From the NCBI GenBank assembly GCA_025355805.1, contig JANXYY010000006.1, forward strand, positions 1-43,621: DNA of 43,621 bases. The letters run 5' to 3'. The DNA comes from Actinomycetes bacterium. GTDB taxonomy: Bacteria > Actinomycetota > Actinomycetes > Nanopelagicales > Nanopelagicaceae. The translations under genes were made by a program, and so were the position numbers. Shown piece by piece: positions 1 to 7,743 of the stretch. The notes below the pieces were generated by a model that worked only from the letters and a program-made list of their open reading frames with translations, was not told the DNA's origin and searched no databases. Position 1 is the first letter of the stretch. The number at the start of each line of letters is the position of its first letter.

Positions 1-1234
1 GCAAACTACTGCCCCTGCTGGCGCTCTAGAGCGGGTGATCGTTCGTCAGCCCGCTTTTCTCCAAGGACTGTCAACTCTGCTTACCCAAGAACGCCTCGAG
101 CAGTGGCGGCAGTGGCTCAACTGGCGGGTTCTCTCAGGTGCAGCATCATTCCTCCCATCCTCCTTCGATGAAGCGAATTTCGCTTTCTATGAAAAAACTC
201 TGAGAGGGGTACCGGAGCAACGTCCACGCTGGCGCCGTGGCGTTGATTTTGTAAGCGCATCCTTGGGTGACCCGGTGGGTAAAATTTATGTGCAACGCCA
301 CTTTCCACCCTCAGCCAAAACTCAAATTCAAACTCTCGTTAGCAATCTACTCGATTCGTATCGCACCGAAATTGGCGGACTCCCCTGGATGGGCCCAGAG
401 ACTAAAAGTGCTGCCCTTGCGAAGTTAGCTAAATTCACCGTCAAGGTTGGCTACCCCGATAAGTGGCGCAATTACACGAATCTTGAGGTTACGGCTGGAG
501 ACCTACTGGACAACCTGCGCAGCATTGCCATCTTTGAATTTGATTGGAATTTTAGCAAACTTGGAGTTCCGGTCGATCGCTCGGAGTGGGCGATGACTCC
601 GCAGACCGTCAATGCCTGCATCGTGTTTGAACGGAATGAGATTCAATTCCCGGCTGCAATATTGCAGCCTCCATTCTTTGATCCAACGGCCGATGACGCA
701 GCGAATTATGGTGGCATTGGCGCGGTTATCGGTCATGAGATCGGGCACGGATTTGACGACCAAGGATCAAAGTTCGACGGTGACGGAAATCTAGTGAGTT
801 GGTGGAGCGATGCTGATCGATTGGCGTTTGAGAAGTTAGCCGATTCGCTGATTGCTCAATATGGCCTATTGGAACCGTCCGAGACTCCGGGCTCGAAGGT
901 AAATGGTGCTTTGACGGTCGGCGAAAATATTGGTGACCTTGGTGGCCTTCGTATGGCATACCTCGCTTACCAACTCTCACTCAAGGGTGCGCCCGCTCCG
1001 ATAATCGACGATCTCACCGGACCTCAGCGTCTCTTTTCTTCTTGGGCACAAATTTGGCGCACGAAAATCCGACCCGGAGAAGCGCTCCGCCGCTTGGCGA
1101 TCGACCCGCATTCACCAAATGAGTTTCGATGCAATGCCATCGTGAGTAACGTGGACGAATTTTACGAAGCCTTCAATGTGAAGGCAGGCGATGGACACTT
1201 CCGTGAGCCAGCGGAACGCGTAAAAATCTGGTGA
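1..1234 (+). CDS. M13-family zinc metallopeptidase (PepO/neprilysin-like), 5' end outside window
   Basis: The reading frame is open from base 2, so the first in-frame GTG (35) is probably internal and the gene starts upstream. The zinc site HEIGH is encoded near 734, followed by the third ligand in GENIGD (near 920-935). The NEIxFPAAILQPPFF block before the zinc site and the C-terminal RVKIW are typical of M13 peptidases, which are usually about 650-700 residues; only the C-terminal 410 or so are here. Bacterial members cleave oligopeptides. The substrate-binding motif, normally NAYY or NAFY, reads NACI here, so subsite preference may differ. The next gene starts 19 bp downstream on the same strand. 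Confidence 0.93.
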   Translation, partial: QTTAPAGALERVIVRQPAFLQGLSTLLTQERLEQWRQWLNWRVLSGAASFLPSSFDEANFAFYEKTLRGVPEQRPRWRRGVDFVSASLGDPVGKIYVQRHFPPSAKTQIQTLVSNLLDSYRTEIGGLPWMGPETKSAALAKLAKFTVKVGYPDKWRNYTNLEVTAGDLLDNLRSIAIFEFDWNFSKLGVPVDRSEWAMTPQTVNACIVFERNEIQFPAAILQPPFFDPTADDAANYGGIGAVIGHEIGHGFDDQGSKFDGDGNLVSWWSDADRLAFEKLADSLIAQYGLLEPSETPGSKVNGALTVGENIGDLGGLRMAYLAYQLSLKGAPAPIIDDLTGPQRLFSSWAQIWRTKIRPGEALRRLAIDPHSPNEFRCNAIVSNVDEFYEAFNVKAGDGHFREPAERVKIW

Positions 1235-1253
1235 AGCTGTCGAGAGGATTTGT

Positions 1254-2078
1254 ATGACATACAAAGTTTGGTTTATCACGGGAACTTCGCGTGGCTTCGG
1301 ACGCGAATGGGCGATCGCTGCATTGGAACGCGGGGACAAAGTTGCGGCCACGGCTCGAAATCTCGAAAGCCTGACAGACCTTCGTGAGCAGTACGGCGAT
1401 GCGGTTCTCCCTATTCAGTTGGACGTTACCGACAGGGCGGCCGTCTTTGCCGCCGTCGGGCAGGCGCATGCAAATTTTGATCGGCTTGATGTCGTTGTCA
1501 ACAATGCTGGGTACGGACTTTTCGGCATGATCGAGGAAGTGAGCGAAGCCGAGGCACGCGCGCAAATGGAGACCAATGTTTTTGGTGCGCTCTGGGTGAC
1601 GCAAGCCGCGCTTCCTTATCTGCGCGTTCAGCGCAGTGGTCACATCATTCAGGTCTCCTCAATCAGCGGGATTAGTGCGTTCATCAACATTGGCCTTTAC
1701 AACGCTTCTAAGTGGGCGTTGGAAGGCTTTTCTCAGTCGTTGGCGCAGGAGGTTGCGCCTTTTGGAATCCACGTGACATTGATCGAACCCGGCATATTTT
1801 CGACAGACTGGGGTGGGGTCTCGGCCATCCACGCCGCTCCTTTGGCGGCCTATGACGAGGTGAAGGAAATGGCTGTTGCCTTGCGTAAGAGCCGGGTGGG
1901 CAAGTCAGGCGACCCACACGCCACGCGAGCGGCGATCCTAAAGATCGTTGACGCGGCCGAGCCACCTTTGCGGATCTTCTTCGGCGAAGCCCCACTGGCA
2001 ATCGCTAAAGCCGACTACGCAGCCCGCATCGCGACCTGGGAAGCGTGGAATGCGGTCTCTCTGGAGGCGCAGGGTTAA
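1254..2078 (+). CDS. Short-chain dehydrogenase/reductase (SDR)
   Basis: This is a 274-residue classical SDR with a Rossmann fold. Visible motifs are the NAD(P)-binding TGTSRGFG (residues 9-16), NNAG (83-86), catalytic Ser136 and the YxxxK pair Tyr149/Lys153. Arg13 in the glycine motif is often seen in NADP(H)-preferring members. The substrate cannot be told from sequence. The ATG has GAGAGG seven bases upstream, which supports this start. It lies 19 bp after the M13 peptidase and 51 bp before the Nramp-like gene, so the three may be co-transcribed, though no functional link is evident. Confidence 0.92.
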   Translation: MTYKVWFITGTSRGFGREWAIAALERGDKVAATARNLESLTDLREQYGDAVLPIQLDVTDRAAVFAAVGQAHANFDRLDVVVNNAGYGLFGMIEEVSEAEARAQMETNVFGALWVTQAALPYLRVQRSGHIIQVSSISGISAFINIGLYNASKWALEGFSQSLAQEVAPFGIHVTLIEPGIFSTDWGGVSAIHAAPLAAYDEVKEMAVALRKSRVGKSGDPHATRAAILKIVDAAEPPLRIFFGEAPLAIAKADYAARIATWEAWNAVSLEAQG

Positions 2079-2129
2079 CTAGGCAAAAAGAGTTGATTTG
2101 CACGCTGTTCGTGTGAAAACCTGCGCGGC

Positions 2130-3467
2130 ATGGAAAAGGCTGAGAGCCAATCGCAGCCCTCGAAATCCGGCACCGCAGAGGAGCCAAAACCTCGAGGATG
2201 GCGCGGGATCCTTGGGGTCTTGGGTCCTGGGCTCGTTACGGGAGCCTCTGATGACGACCCTTCGGGGATAGCCACCTATTCACAAGCGGGCGCACAATCA
2301 GGTCTCGGATTGTTGTGGGTCTCGTTAGTGACTCTGCCGCTGATGGCCGGGGTGCAGGAAATTTGCGACCGTACGGCGTTGGCGACTGGAAAAGGGCTAG
2401 GCGAACTCGCGGCTCAAAAATTCCAAGGCAAAGCTCGCCGAGTTCTCGCAGTTCTCATAGCGGCTTTGATCGTGGCGAATGCATTGAATATCGCCGCAGA
2501 TTTAGTGGCAATCGGTAGCGGAATGAATCTCCTTCACGCGGGTCCTATCTGGTTATGGGCGCTAATCGCCGGAGGCCTAATCACAATACTTGTCATCCTA
2601 GGTAGTTTCGCTCAACTCGCTCGAATTTTTAAACTGCTCTGCCTAGCCTTATTAACATACTTCGCCGTCATGTTTTCGGTGAATGTGAACTGGGCGCAGG
2701 TCGCTAAGAGCACCTTTATCCCGCACATTTCATTTACGAAAAACTTCATCGCCCTACTCGTAGCAGTGCTCGGCACCACAATTAGTCCGTACCTGTTTTT
2801 CTGGCAATCTGCCCACAGGCTTGAGGACATGCGCGAGGAGCCAGAAGGTGGAGACCGAGCTGTGCCGCTACGAATGCGCAGTAACCGAAACGCCATTTGG
2901 AAGTCACGCACTAGCCGTCTTGATGTGTTTTTCGGAATGACATTCTCGAACCTGGTCATGTTTGCAATCATCGTGTCGGCGGCCTCTACCCTGCATGGCA
3001 AAACCATCAATAGCGCAGCCGACGCTGCAGCCGCCCTTAAGCCAGTCGCTGGCAAATGGGCATCTGATCTCTTCGCTATCGGGTTTATCGGTACCGGCAT
3101 GCTGGCGGTACCCGTATTAGCTGGCGCCGGTGCAGCTGGCATGGCGGGTTTACTCGGAAAGCGTTATGGCTTCTCGCGTTCGGTACGCAAGGCACCGGTT
3201 TTTTATGGCCTCGTCGCGGTAGGAACTCTCGGCGGCGCTATCTTAAGTCTGGTCTCGAGCAATCCGATTCAACTTCTAGTAATTGTTGCAGTTATTAACG
3301 GTGTTGCGGCCGCACCGTTCCTGCTCCTTGTAATGCTCATTTCAAGAGACAAAACTCTTATGGGCGAGTACCGGAATGGTCGACTTGCTTCTTTCATCGG
3401 TTGGGGGACGTTCGTCGTTATGGCGGTCGCGTCTCTTACTCTCTTGGCGCAAGCCGTAGGCCTCTAG
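2130..3467 (+). CDS. Nramp-family divalent metal transporter, divergent clade
   Basis: A 445-residue polytopic membrane protein with the Nramp layout: a charged N-terminus, then hydrophobic helices. The first helix carries DDDPSGIATY (41-50) where Nramp proteins have DPGN, and the sixth carries ISPYLFFW (218-225) where they have the MPH motif. Two residues that bind metal in classical Nramps (Asn of DPGN, Met of MPH) are therefore replaced by Gly46 and Ser219. The aspartate is kept. Mn2+ or Fe2+ uptake is the family default, but with these changes the substrate is uncertain. The start lacks a clear ribosome binding site. The TAG stop shares the palindrome CTAG with the stop of the opposing gene. 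Confidence 0.85.
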   Translation: MEKAESQSQPSKSGTAEEPKPRGWRGILGVLGPGLVTGASDDDPSGIATYSQAGAQSGLGLLWVSLVTLPLMAGVQEICDRTALATGKGLGELAAQKFQGKARRVLAVLIAALIVANALNIAADLVAIGSGMNLLHAGPIWLWALIAGGLITILVILGSFAQLARIFKLLCLALLTYFAVMFSVNVNWAQVAKSTFIPHISFTKNFIALLVAVLGTTISPYLFFWQSAHRLEDMREEPEGGDRAVPLRMRSNRNAIWKSRTSRLDVFFGMTFSNLVMFAIIVSAASTLHGKTINSAADAAAALKPVAGKWASDLFAIGFIGTGMLAVPVLAGAGAAGMAGLLGKRYGFSRSVRKAPVFYGLVAVGTLGGAILSLVSSNPIQLLVIVAVINGVAAAPFLLLVMLISRDKTLMGEYRNGRLASFIGWGTFVVMAVASLTLLAQAVGL

Positions 3468-5074
3468 AAACGATGCATTAGGCGCTTGCGGATGCTTCGT
3501 GCGTCAGGGTCATAAAGAATTCGGTAGATCGGAGATGCCCAAAGGCGCGTCCACCATTTCAATTTCAAGAGGTTGTAAGTACGCAACTGACCGGTCGGGC
3601 GTGCTCCACGGCTTCCGCTGGCATGCCAGGAATCGAGATCCATCGCGGTTTTACGAAATATCTCGAAGGTTTGAATAGGGTCCGCAAGATCCGCCATCGA
3701 CGCGTTACTTCCGAGATGTTCGTGAGCAAGTTCCAGTCGCATCGCCCGTGCCCAAGAGTTGGACGCGTCAGAGCCGATGTGGAGCACAGCGCAACTCAGT
3801 TCGCTGTCGTGCGTCCAGGACCTTCGATTAGCGTTGTCCGACCCGACGCAACCCCAGGTGTCGTCGATCACGCAAGTCTTGGCGTGTACATAGATCGGCG
3901 TCCCAGCGGTATTTTCAAGACTGTATATGGCAACCCTCGGGCCACCCGCCTTCTGCAGTATCTGCATCGCGGCATCGCGTCCGACCAGGTTGGGAGGCAA
4001 GGCACTACCGTCTCGGTCTGGATATCCAGGGATTATGACGATTAGTCGGAGTTTGGGCTCGCGGATAAGGGCGCTTGCGAATACTTTTGCGACGTCGCCT
4101 GACCACAAATACTGGTCCTCGATGTAGACCAACGAGCGCGCCTGTAGCAGCGCTTTCTGGTAGCCACGAGCCACGCTCATTTCGCCTTTCGGGGCGAACG
4201 GGTAGCCAGATACGCGACGCGGGTACGTGCGCAAAAGTTGTGCTGCGTGATCGCCTCGTGGTTCCGGGTCGGGAAGCTGCGGTGGCAGCGGGCGCGCGGT
4301 TCGGACTTCGCCTCGAATTTTGTCCTGGATAAAATGGATTGGGTTGCTGCTGATCGGTGCAGGATCGTTCCATCTTTCGCGGAACACTGTTTCGGCATCG
4401 CCGACGGCAGGTCCCTGCACGGCCAATTGGATATCGTGCCACGGGGGGCGGGATCCATATACCGCGGCCATTTCGACGCTCTGAGGATCACCGAAATGTT
4501 GGTGGTCGTCACGACGCCCGTGGCAAAGATCTATTCCCCCGATGAAGGCAACGTCTCGTTCGGGATGATCTGGGTGTCGCAGAACGACGAGTTTTTGATG
4601 ATGAGATCCCAGCGGACGGACCCGCATATCCAGTAGGCACTGCCCACCAGCTTCATCGATGATTTCGTCGAAGCGCCGGTTCTCGCTAGCGCTGAATTCA
4701 GCATGATCGGAGTGTGATCGCCACAGCAGCCCTCGGACGTCGACGCCGCGGCGAGCCGCGTCTGCAAACACCCCAGCCACTTCCGTTCCCGGTCCATCAA
4801 GGCGCTCATCCGGATCTCCTCGCCAGTCCGTAAACATCAGTAGATCGCCAGCCTTCATAGCTTGAACCGCCATAAAGAGTTCGCGGAAGTAGGTCTGACC
4901 GTCGATGAGGGCTCGCACCTGATTACCCGTGGACCAGGCCATTCCATCGGGGTGGCGAGAGTCCAAAATTGTGTGAGTGTTGCCGCGCTCATTTGCACTG
5001 AGAAACCATTTGTCGGGTGCGTTAAAGACAATATTGGTCATCTGACCAGATGGCTCTTCGACAATGGGTGTCAT
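3464..5074 (-). CDS. Phospholipase D-like protein with two HKD motifs
   Basis: This 536-residue protein carries both catalytic motifs of the PLD superfamily. The first is His159-x-Lys161 followed by a GG-containing block near 179. The second is His397-x-Lys399-x4-Asp404 followed by GSDN (411-414). Members hydrolyse or transfer phosphodiester head groups (phospholipase D, cardiolipin synthase). No signal peptide or membrane segment is obvious, so it is probably cytoplasmic or peripheral; family members of this size occur in actinobacteria. An upstream ATG at 5095 exists, but GGAGGAA sits five bases before the ATG at 5074, which is the better start. It converges with the Nramp-like gene, overlapping by four bases. 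Confidence 0.88.
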   Translation of the reverse strand: MTPIVEEPSGQMTNIVFNAPDKWFLSANERGNTHTILDSRHPDGMAWSTGNQVRALIDGQTYFRELFMAVQAMKAGDLLMFTDWRGDPDERLDGPGTEVAGVFADAARRGVDVRGLLWRSHSDHAEFSASENRRFDEIIDEAGGQCLLDMRVRPLGSHHQKLVVLRHPDHPERDVAFIGGIDLCHGRRDDHQHFGDPQSVEMAAVYGSRPPWHDIQLAVQGPAVGDAETVFRERWNDPAPISSNPIHFIQDKIRGEVRTARPLPPQLPDPEPRGDHAAQLLRTYPRRVSGYPFAPKGEMSVARGYQKALLQARSLVYIEDQYLWSGDVAKVFASALIREPKLRLIVIIPGYPDRDGSALPPNLVGRDAAMQILQKAGGPRVAIYSLENTAGTPIYVHAKTCVIDDTWGCVGSDNANRRSWTHDSELSCAVLHIGSDASNSWARAMRLELAHEHLGSNASMADLADPIQTFEIFRKTAMDLDSWHASGSRGARPTGQLRTYNLLKLKWWTRLWASPIYRILYDPDARSIRKRLMHRF

Positions 5075-5172
5075 GACTGTTCCTCCACACGACATTTTTT
5101 AGTCTAAGCAGATAGGCAACGCGACGAGATATTAGCGCAACTGTGCCGGTTCGCTAGAACAAATCTTTGCTT

Positions 5173-5927
5173 CTACAAAATCCAATGTGCTGGTCGAGTT
5201 AGCGATGGTGGCAACCTCGTCGCCGAGTCGCCCTTGGCTGAGTTGAGTTGAGATTGAGTAAGAAAGAAACTAGATGAGAGGTCCGCACCGCTTAAATTTG
5301 AGTCTCGTAAATCAGCACCGATCAGATCTACCGCACGTAGATCAGCACCAGATAGATCCGCCCCGGACCGATTTTGCGAGAGCGCTTCGACACCTGCACC
5401 TCCGATATCGAACCTGTACGAACGAGTTCGCTAGTTCGCGACAAAATCGCGTTCACCCGTTCTCGATGGGATGCAACATCGACGGAACGAACAAGTTCAT
5501 CGCGAATCGGACGCGCTTCCAGCATTTCAATCGCTTCGTTCAAATACCAGAGCAGTTCATGAAGTTGCCGCATGACCGGCAGAAGGGCGAACATCAGGTT
5601 TCTAGTATCCGGTGCCTGCCGCCAACTTCGCCCCCCGAAACTGACTTGCGAAAGTTTCTGTCCCGCACCGAAACATTCGTACACCGTGCAGCCTTTGAAA
5701 CCGCTTTCTCGAAGACGTGAGTGAATGCCGCAACGAAAATCCTCCTGCAGATTTATACATGGCTCGCCTGCATCTTTGTCGATTGCGAAGTCGGCTGATT
5801 TCTCAAACGCCAAAGCGATGCAACACAATCCGAAGCAGTCGTCGCAATCGGCTTGTAGCAATTCCCGCCTTGCTTCTGGGAGAGATTGAATTTCAGTCAG
5901 CGCTCCTATCGACCTTGCACTGCCCAA
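5173..5927 (-). pseudogene. Pentapeptide-repeat protein gene disrupted by a frameshift
   Basis: The N-terminal part (to residue 190 or so) has the cysteine-rich block of an actinobacterial pentapeptide-repeat family: CDDCFGLCC, FAIDKDAGEPC, FRCGIH, GCTVYECFGAG, then FPVMRQLHE-like helices (here LLPVMRQLHELLWYL). That frame stops at 5328. The expected C-terminus sits in another frame: from about 5395 to the TAG at 5173 it reads GADLSGADLRAVDLIGADL and later FLTQSQLNSAKGD and TRLPPSLTRPAHW. The switch equals loss of one base (or gain of two) near 5385-5415. The start is unclear: TTG at 5927 opens the frame, and CTG at 5900 lies just after an AGGAG. It could be a real pseudogene or a sequencing error; its broken neighbour favours decay. 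Confidence 0.85.
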
Positions 5928-6553
5928 GCTCGCGCAATCAGTGGTATCGAGCCGTCTGAAGACGAGGGTAGTCCGAGTTGTATTCGATCTCGTAGAGCCT
6001 CGCGATGATCGACGTCCAACGACAAGGCCTATCCGGGGGCGGGCGCCTGGCCGCCAAGAAACGGAGTCCAGTAGTCATCGAAATCGCGAAATACCGTGGG
6101 TACGTCAATAAGTTGCGATCTAACGTCAGTGAAACCGGCGTCTCGCCAGATTGATTCAAGCCGTTCAGGGTTACAGATGTCGAAACGACGTCCCTCGTCT
6201 AATTTTGCGGCCCCTGGATCGAGGGCGACAGCTGCGACGATGCCTTTCGGTGCGACTTCAAATATTTCCTGCGGCAGGTTGGTCGCATCGCCGGTGACGA
6301 AGTTGGCGCGAGAATCCTGGATCTGTGCACCTGCCCAGGCCACATACGCCGGCGATGGGTCGACACCGAGTACTGAGGTGGGTTCGCATTGCGTGAGGAT
6401 CGCCGCACTTAGGGCACCAGTTCCGGATTCCACATCCAGCCAACTCTTTTGAGGTGCCAGGTCGGGCCAGTCCAGGAACTTCGTGGCAACGAGGCGGCTC
6501 CACCTTCCGACGTAGGGTTCATAAGCATCGCCGCTCTCCCAAACTTCACTCAT
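5906..6553 (-). pseudogene. Class I SAM methyltransferase gene with internal deletion and premature stop
   Basis: The start ATG at 6553 has GAGGGG seven bases upstream. The N-terminus (SEVWESGDAYEPYVGRWSR) and the block VFRDFDDYWTPFLGGQAPAPG belong to a SAM-dependent methyltransferase family of roughly 255-265 residues. Three defects are visible. Motif I reads DVESGTG instead of DVGCGTG. About 45 residues between the GDATNLP block and LDEGRRF are missing. A TAG at 6029-6031 replaces an expected tyrosine codon. Beyond that stop the same frame continues with family-like sequence (LDVDHREALRDRIQLGLP, then SIPLIARAWAVQG) to a TAG at 5906. The 3' end overlaps the start of the equally broken pentapeptide-repeat gene, suggesting a former two-gene operon. 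Confidence 0.85.
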
Positions 6554-6676
6554 CACAGTTCCCCTCTTTTCATGGACCGCGTAACGCTTCCAGTGCCGTC
6601 GGATTCATTACTGGTCTGTTTTGTAAACAACCATGATCGCCCAACGTGCACTCGCTCAAGGAGGTGAGCCCTTTCT

Positions 6677-7384
6677 TCATTGCGCCAACACGAGACTGAA
6701 GGCAATGAAGCCAGGCTCTCGGTTCAGTGTCTCGAAGTACTCAGGGTAGGGATCGGCCATTTCTTGGATAGGCCGGGGCTCAATGAGTCGCTGTATCACG
6801 AAGCCAGCCTCAGCGAACTCCGCGCACCATCGTTCCAGGGGCTGACGCCACGATTGCACTCGCCAGCCCTGTGACCAGGTCTCTTCCACCTTCGAAATCT
6901 CGAAGTACCCTCCGCCAAGCCGCAGCCAGTCCGACGTTGGGTGAGTGGTGGAGATGAGCAAACGCCCACGAGGCGTCAATACCCGAGCCAGATTGCTTAG
7001 AGCTCTCACGCGGTTGTCGAGGTGTGAGAGAACCAGAGCCATGACGACCAAGTCCTGTGAACCATCCTCGATCCAATCGAGGTCATCTTCCAGAGACGCA
7101 CGACGGACCACGGCTCTATCTCCGAGCCGTAATGAGGCCAGCCGTACCATCTCGGTGCTCTCGTCAAAAGCTGTGACTAGAGCGCCTAGATCCACTAATT
7201 CCTGCGAGTAGAGACCAGGTCCGCAACCAGCATCGAGAACTCTGAGGCCACGCACGTCACCGGCTAGGTCCAGCAGCGCCGGGCGGTCGTAGTAAGCGTT
7301 GTAAGCGCTGTCTTCAGCGTGTACCTCGAATGCCTCCGCGAACAGGTCGTATTGCGCACCGTCATCAGAGCTCGTGGAATCCAT
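6677..7384 (-). CDS. Class I SAM-dependent methyltransferase, substrate unknown
   Basis: A 235-residue cytoplasmic methyltransferase of the UbiE/Methyltransf_11 type. SAM-binding motif I is DAGCGPG (51-57), followed by an acidic strand end (AFDES) and the motif IV/post-I region ending in LLISTTHP. The C-terminal part, with the aromatic-rich WRVQSWRQPLERW, probably shapes the acceptor site. The frame runs up to a TTG at 7441, but the ATG at 7384 has GGAG eight bases upstream and is the better start. Unlike the neighbouring methyltransferase remnant it is intact and only distantly similar. The acceptor cannot be inferred. Confidence 0.87.
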   Translation of the reverse strand: MDSTSSDDGAQYDLFAEAFEVHAEDSAYNAYYDRPALLDLAGDVRGLRVLDAGCGPGLYSQELVDLGALVTAFDESTEMVRLASLRLGDRAVVRRASLEDDLDWIEDGSQDLVVMALVLSHLDNRVRALSNLARVLTPRGRLLISTTHPTSDWLRLGGGYFEISKVEETWSQGWRVQSWRQPLERWCAEFAEAGFVIQRLIEPRPIQEMADPYPEYFETLNREPGFIAFSLVLAQ

Positions 7385-7490
7385 AGTGCCACTCCGACGA
7401 TTTCTGACAACTATTAAGGGCCGGGGCAACTGGTCGTTCAAGCAGCCAACTACCGTTTAGACTTCAAGCCAGACCTTTCCAGGGTTCGAC

Positions 7491-7538
7491 TTTTGTCACG
7501 GGTTTTGTCATGGCTTTTGTCGTACTTTTTGATTGGTC
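7491..7538 (+). repeat. Four tandem 12-bp units upstream of tRNA-Lys
   Basis: Four consecutive 12-bp units each begin TTTTG: starts at 7491, 7503, 7515 and 7527. The first three share TTTTGTC and the fourth is TTTTGAT. The array ends two bases before the tRNA and overlaps its likely promoter. It lies in the 359-bp gap between the methyltransferase start and the next protein gene; apart from this array, the tRNA and the hairpin repeat, nothing else was recognised in that gap. Confidence 0.7.
7505..7533 (+). promoter_or_regulatory. Putative promoter of tRNA-Lys
   Basis: A TTGTCA (7505-7510), 17 bases, then TTTGAT (7528-7533) ending seven bases before the mature tRNA 5' end. The -35-like box is good, the -10-like box is weak. 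It lies inside the 12-bp tandem array, so the match may partly reflect the repeat. Confidence 0.4.
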
Positions 7539-7540
7539 CC

Positions 7541-7613
7541 GGGCCTCTAGCTCAGTCGGTAGAGCAACGGACTTTTAATCCGTGGGTCGTCGGTTCGATC
7601 CCGACGGGGCCCA
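7541..7613 (+). tRNA. tRNA-Lys (anticodon TTT)
   Basis: A full cloverleaf can be drawn: acceptor stem GGGCCTC with GGGGCCC (one T-G pair), D arm GCTC/GAGC, anticodon stem ACGGA/TCCGT with loop CTTTTAA giving anticodon TTT at 7574-7576, and T arm GTCGG/CCGAC with loop TTCGATC. The discriminator is A (7613). The bases after it are CCC, so the CCA end is probably added after transcription. The gene stands alone, with a 12-bp tandem repeat before it and a hairpin-repeat element after it. Confidence 0.97.
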
Positions 7614-7629
7614 CCCTCCTCAATTTTTC

Positions 7630-7674
7630 GGTGAGCGGCGGGTTGCCTCACCTTGAGCGGCGGGTTGCCTCACC
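7630..7674 (+). repeat. Dispersed tandem hairpin repeat, two units (copy A)
   Basis: Two imperfect-palindrome units in direct 22-bp tandem. Unit one (7630-7652) is GGTGAGCGGCGG, then GTTGC, then CTCACC; unit two (7653-7674) repeats it with TTGAGCGGCGG at its start. GGTGA/TCACC and GGC/GCC can pair. The run TTTTTC precedes the array. The reverse complement of a related array lies at 15391-15465. There is no T-run after the hairpins on either strand, so a classical terminator is not supported. Confidence 0.8.
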
Positions 7675-7743
7675 GGGTATCGCTCCCAGTGGCGGCGAGG
7701 TCGTCAAAATGCGTAGGAGCATCCTTCGTGCGACGATCTAGTC

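Noticed and set aside
4238-4636. Rightward open frames inside the phospholipase D-like gene
   Set aside because: They are antisense to a gene with two complete HKD motifs and show no protein family features.
5274-5720. A 148-codon rightward open frame
   Set aside because: It is antisense to the pentapeptide-repeat remnant, whose leftward frames carry clear family sequence.
5938-6159. A 73-codon leftward open frame
   Set aside because: It is an out-of-frame shadow of the methyltransferase remnant, which reads through in another frame.
7630-7674. Short tandem repeats as a possible CRISPR
   Set aside because: Units abut at 22 bp with no unique spacers, only two or three copies exist per site, and no cas gene is present.
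7630-7674. Rho-independent terminator for tRNA-Lys
   Set aside because: The hairpins are not followed by a T-run on either strand; the T-run lies before them.
7493-7741. An 82-codon open frame across the tRNA-Lys gene
   Set aside because: It runs through the tRNA and the hairpin repeat, has no ribosome binding site, and encodes no recognisable protein.
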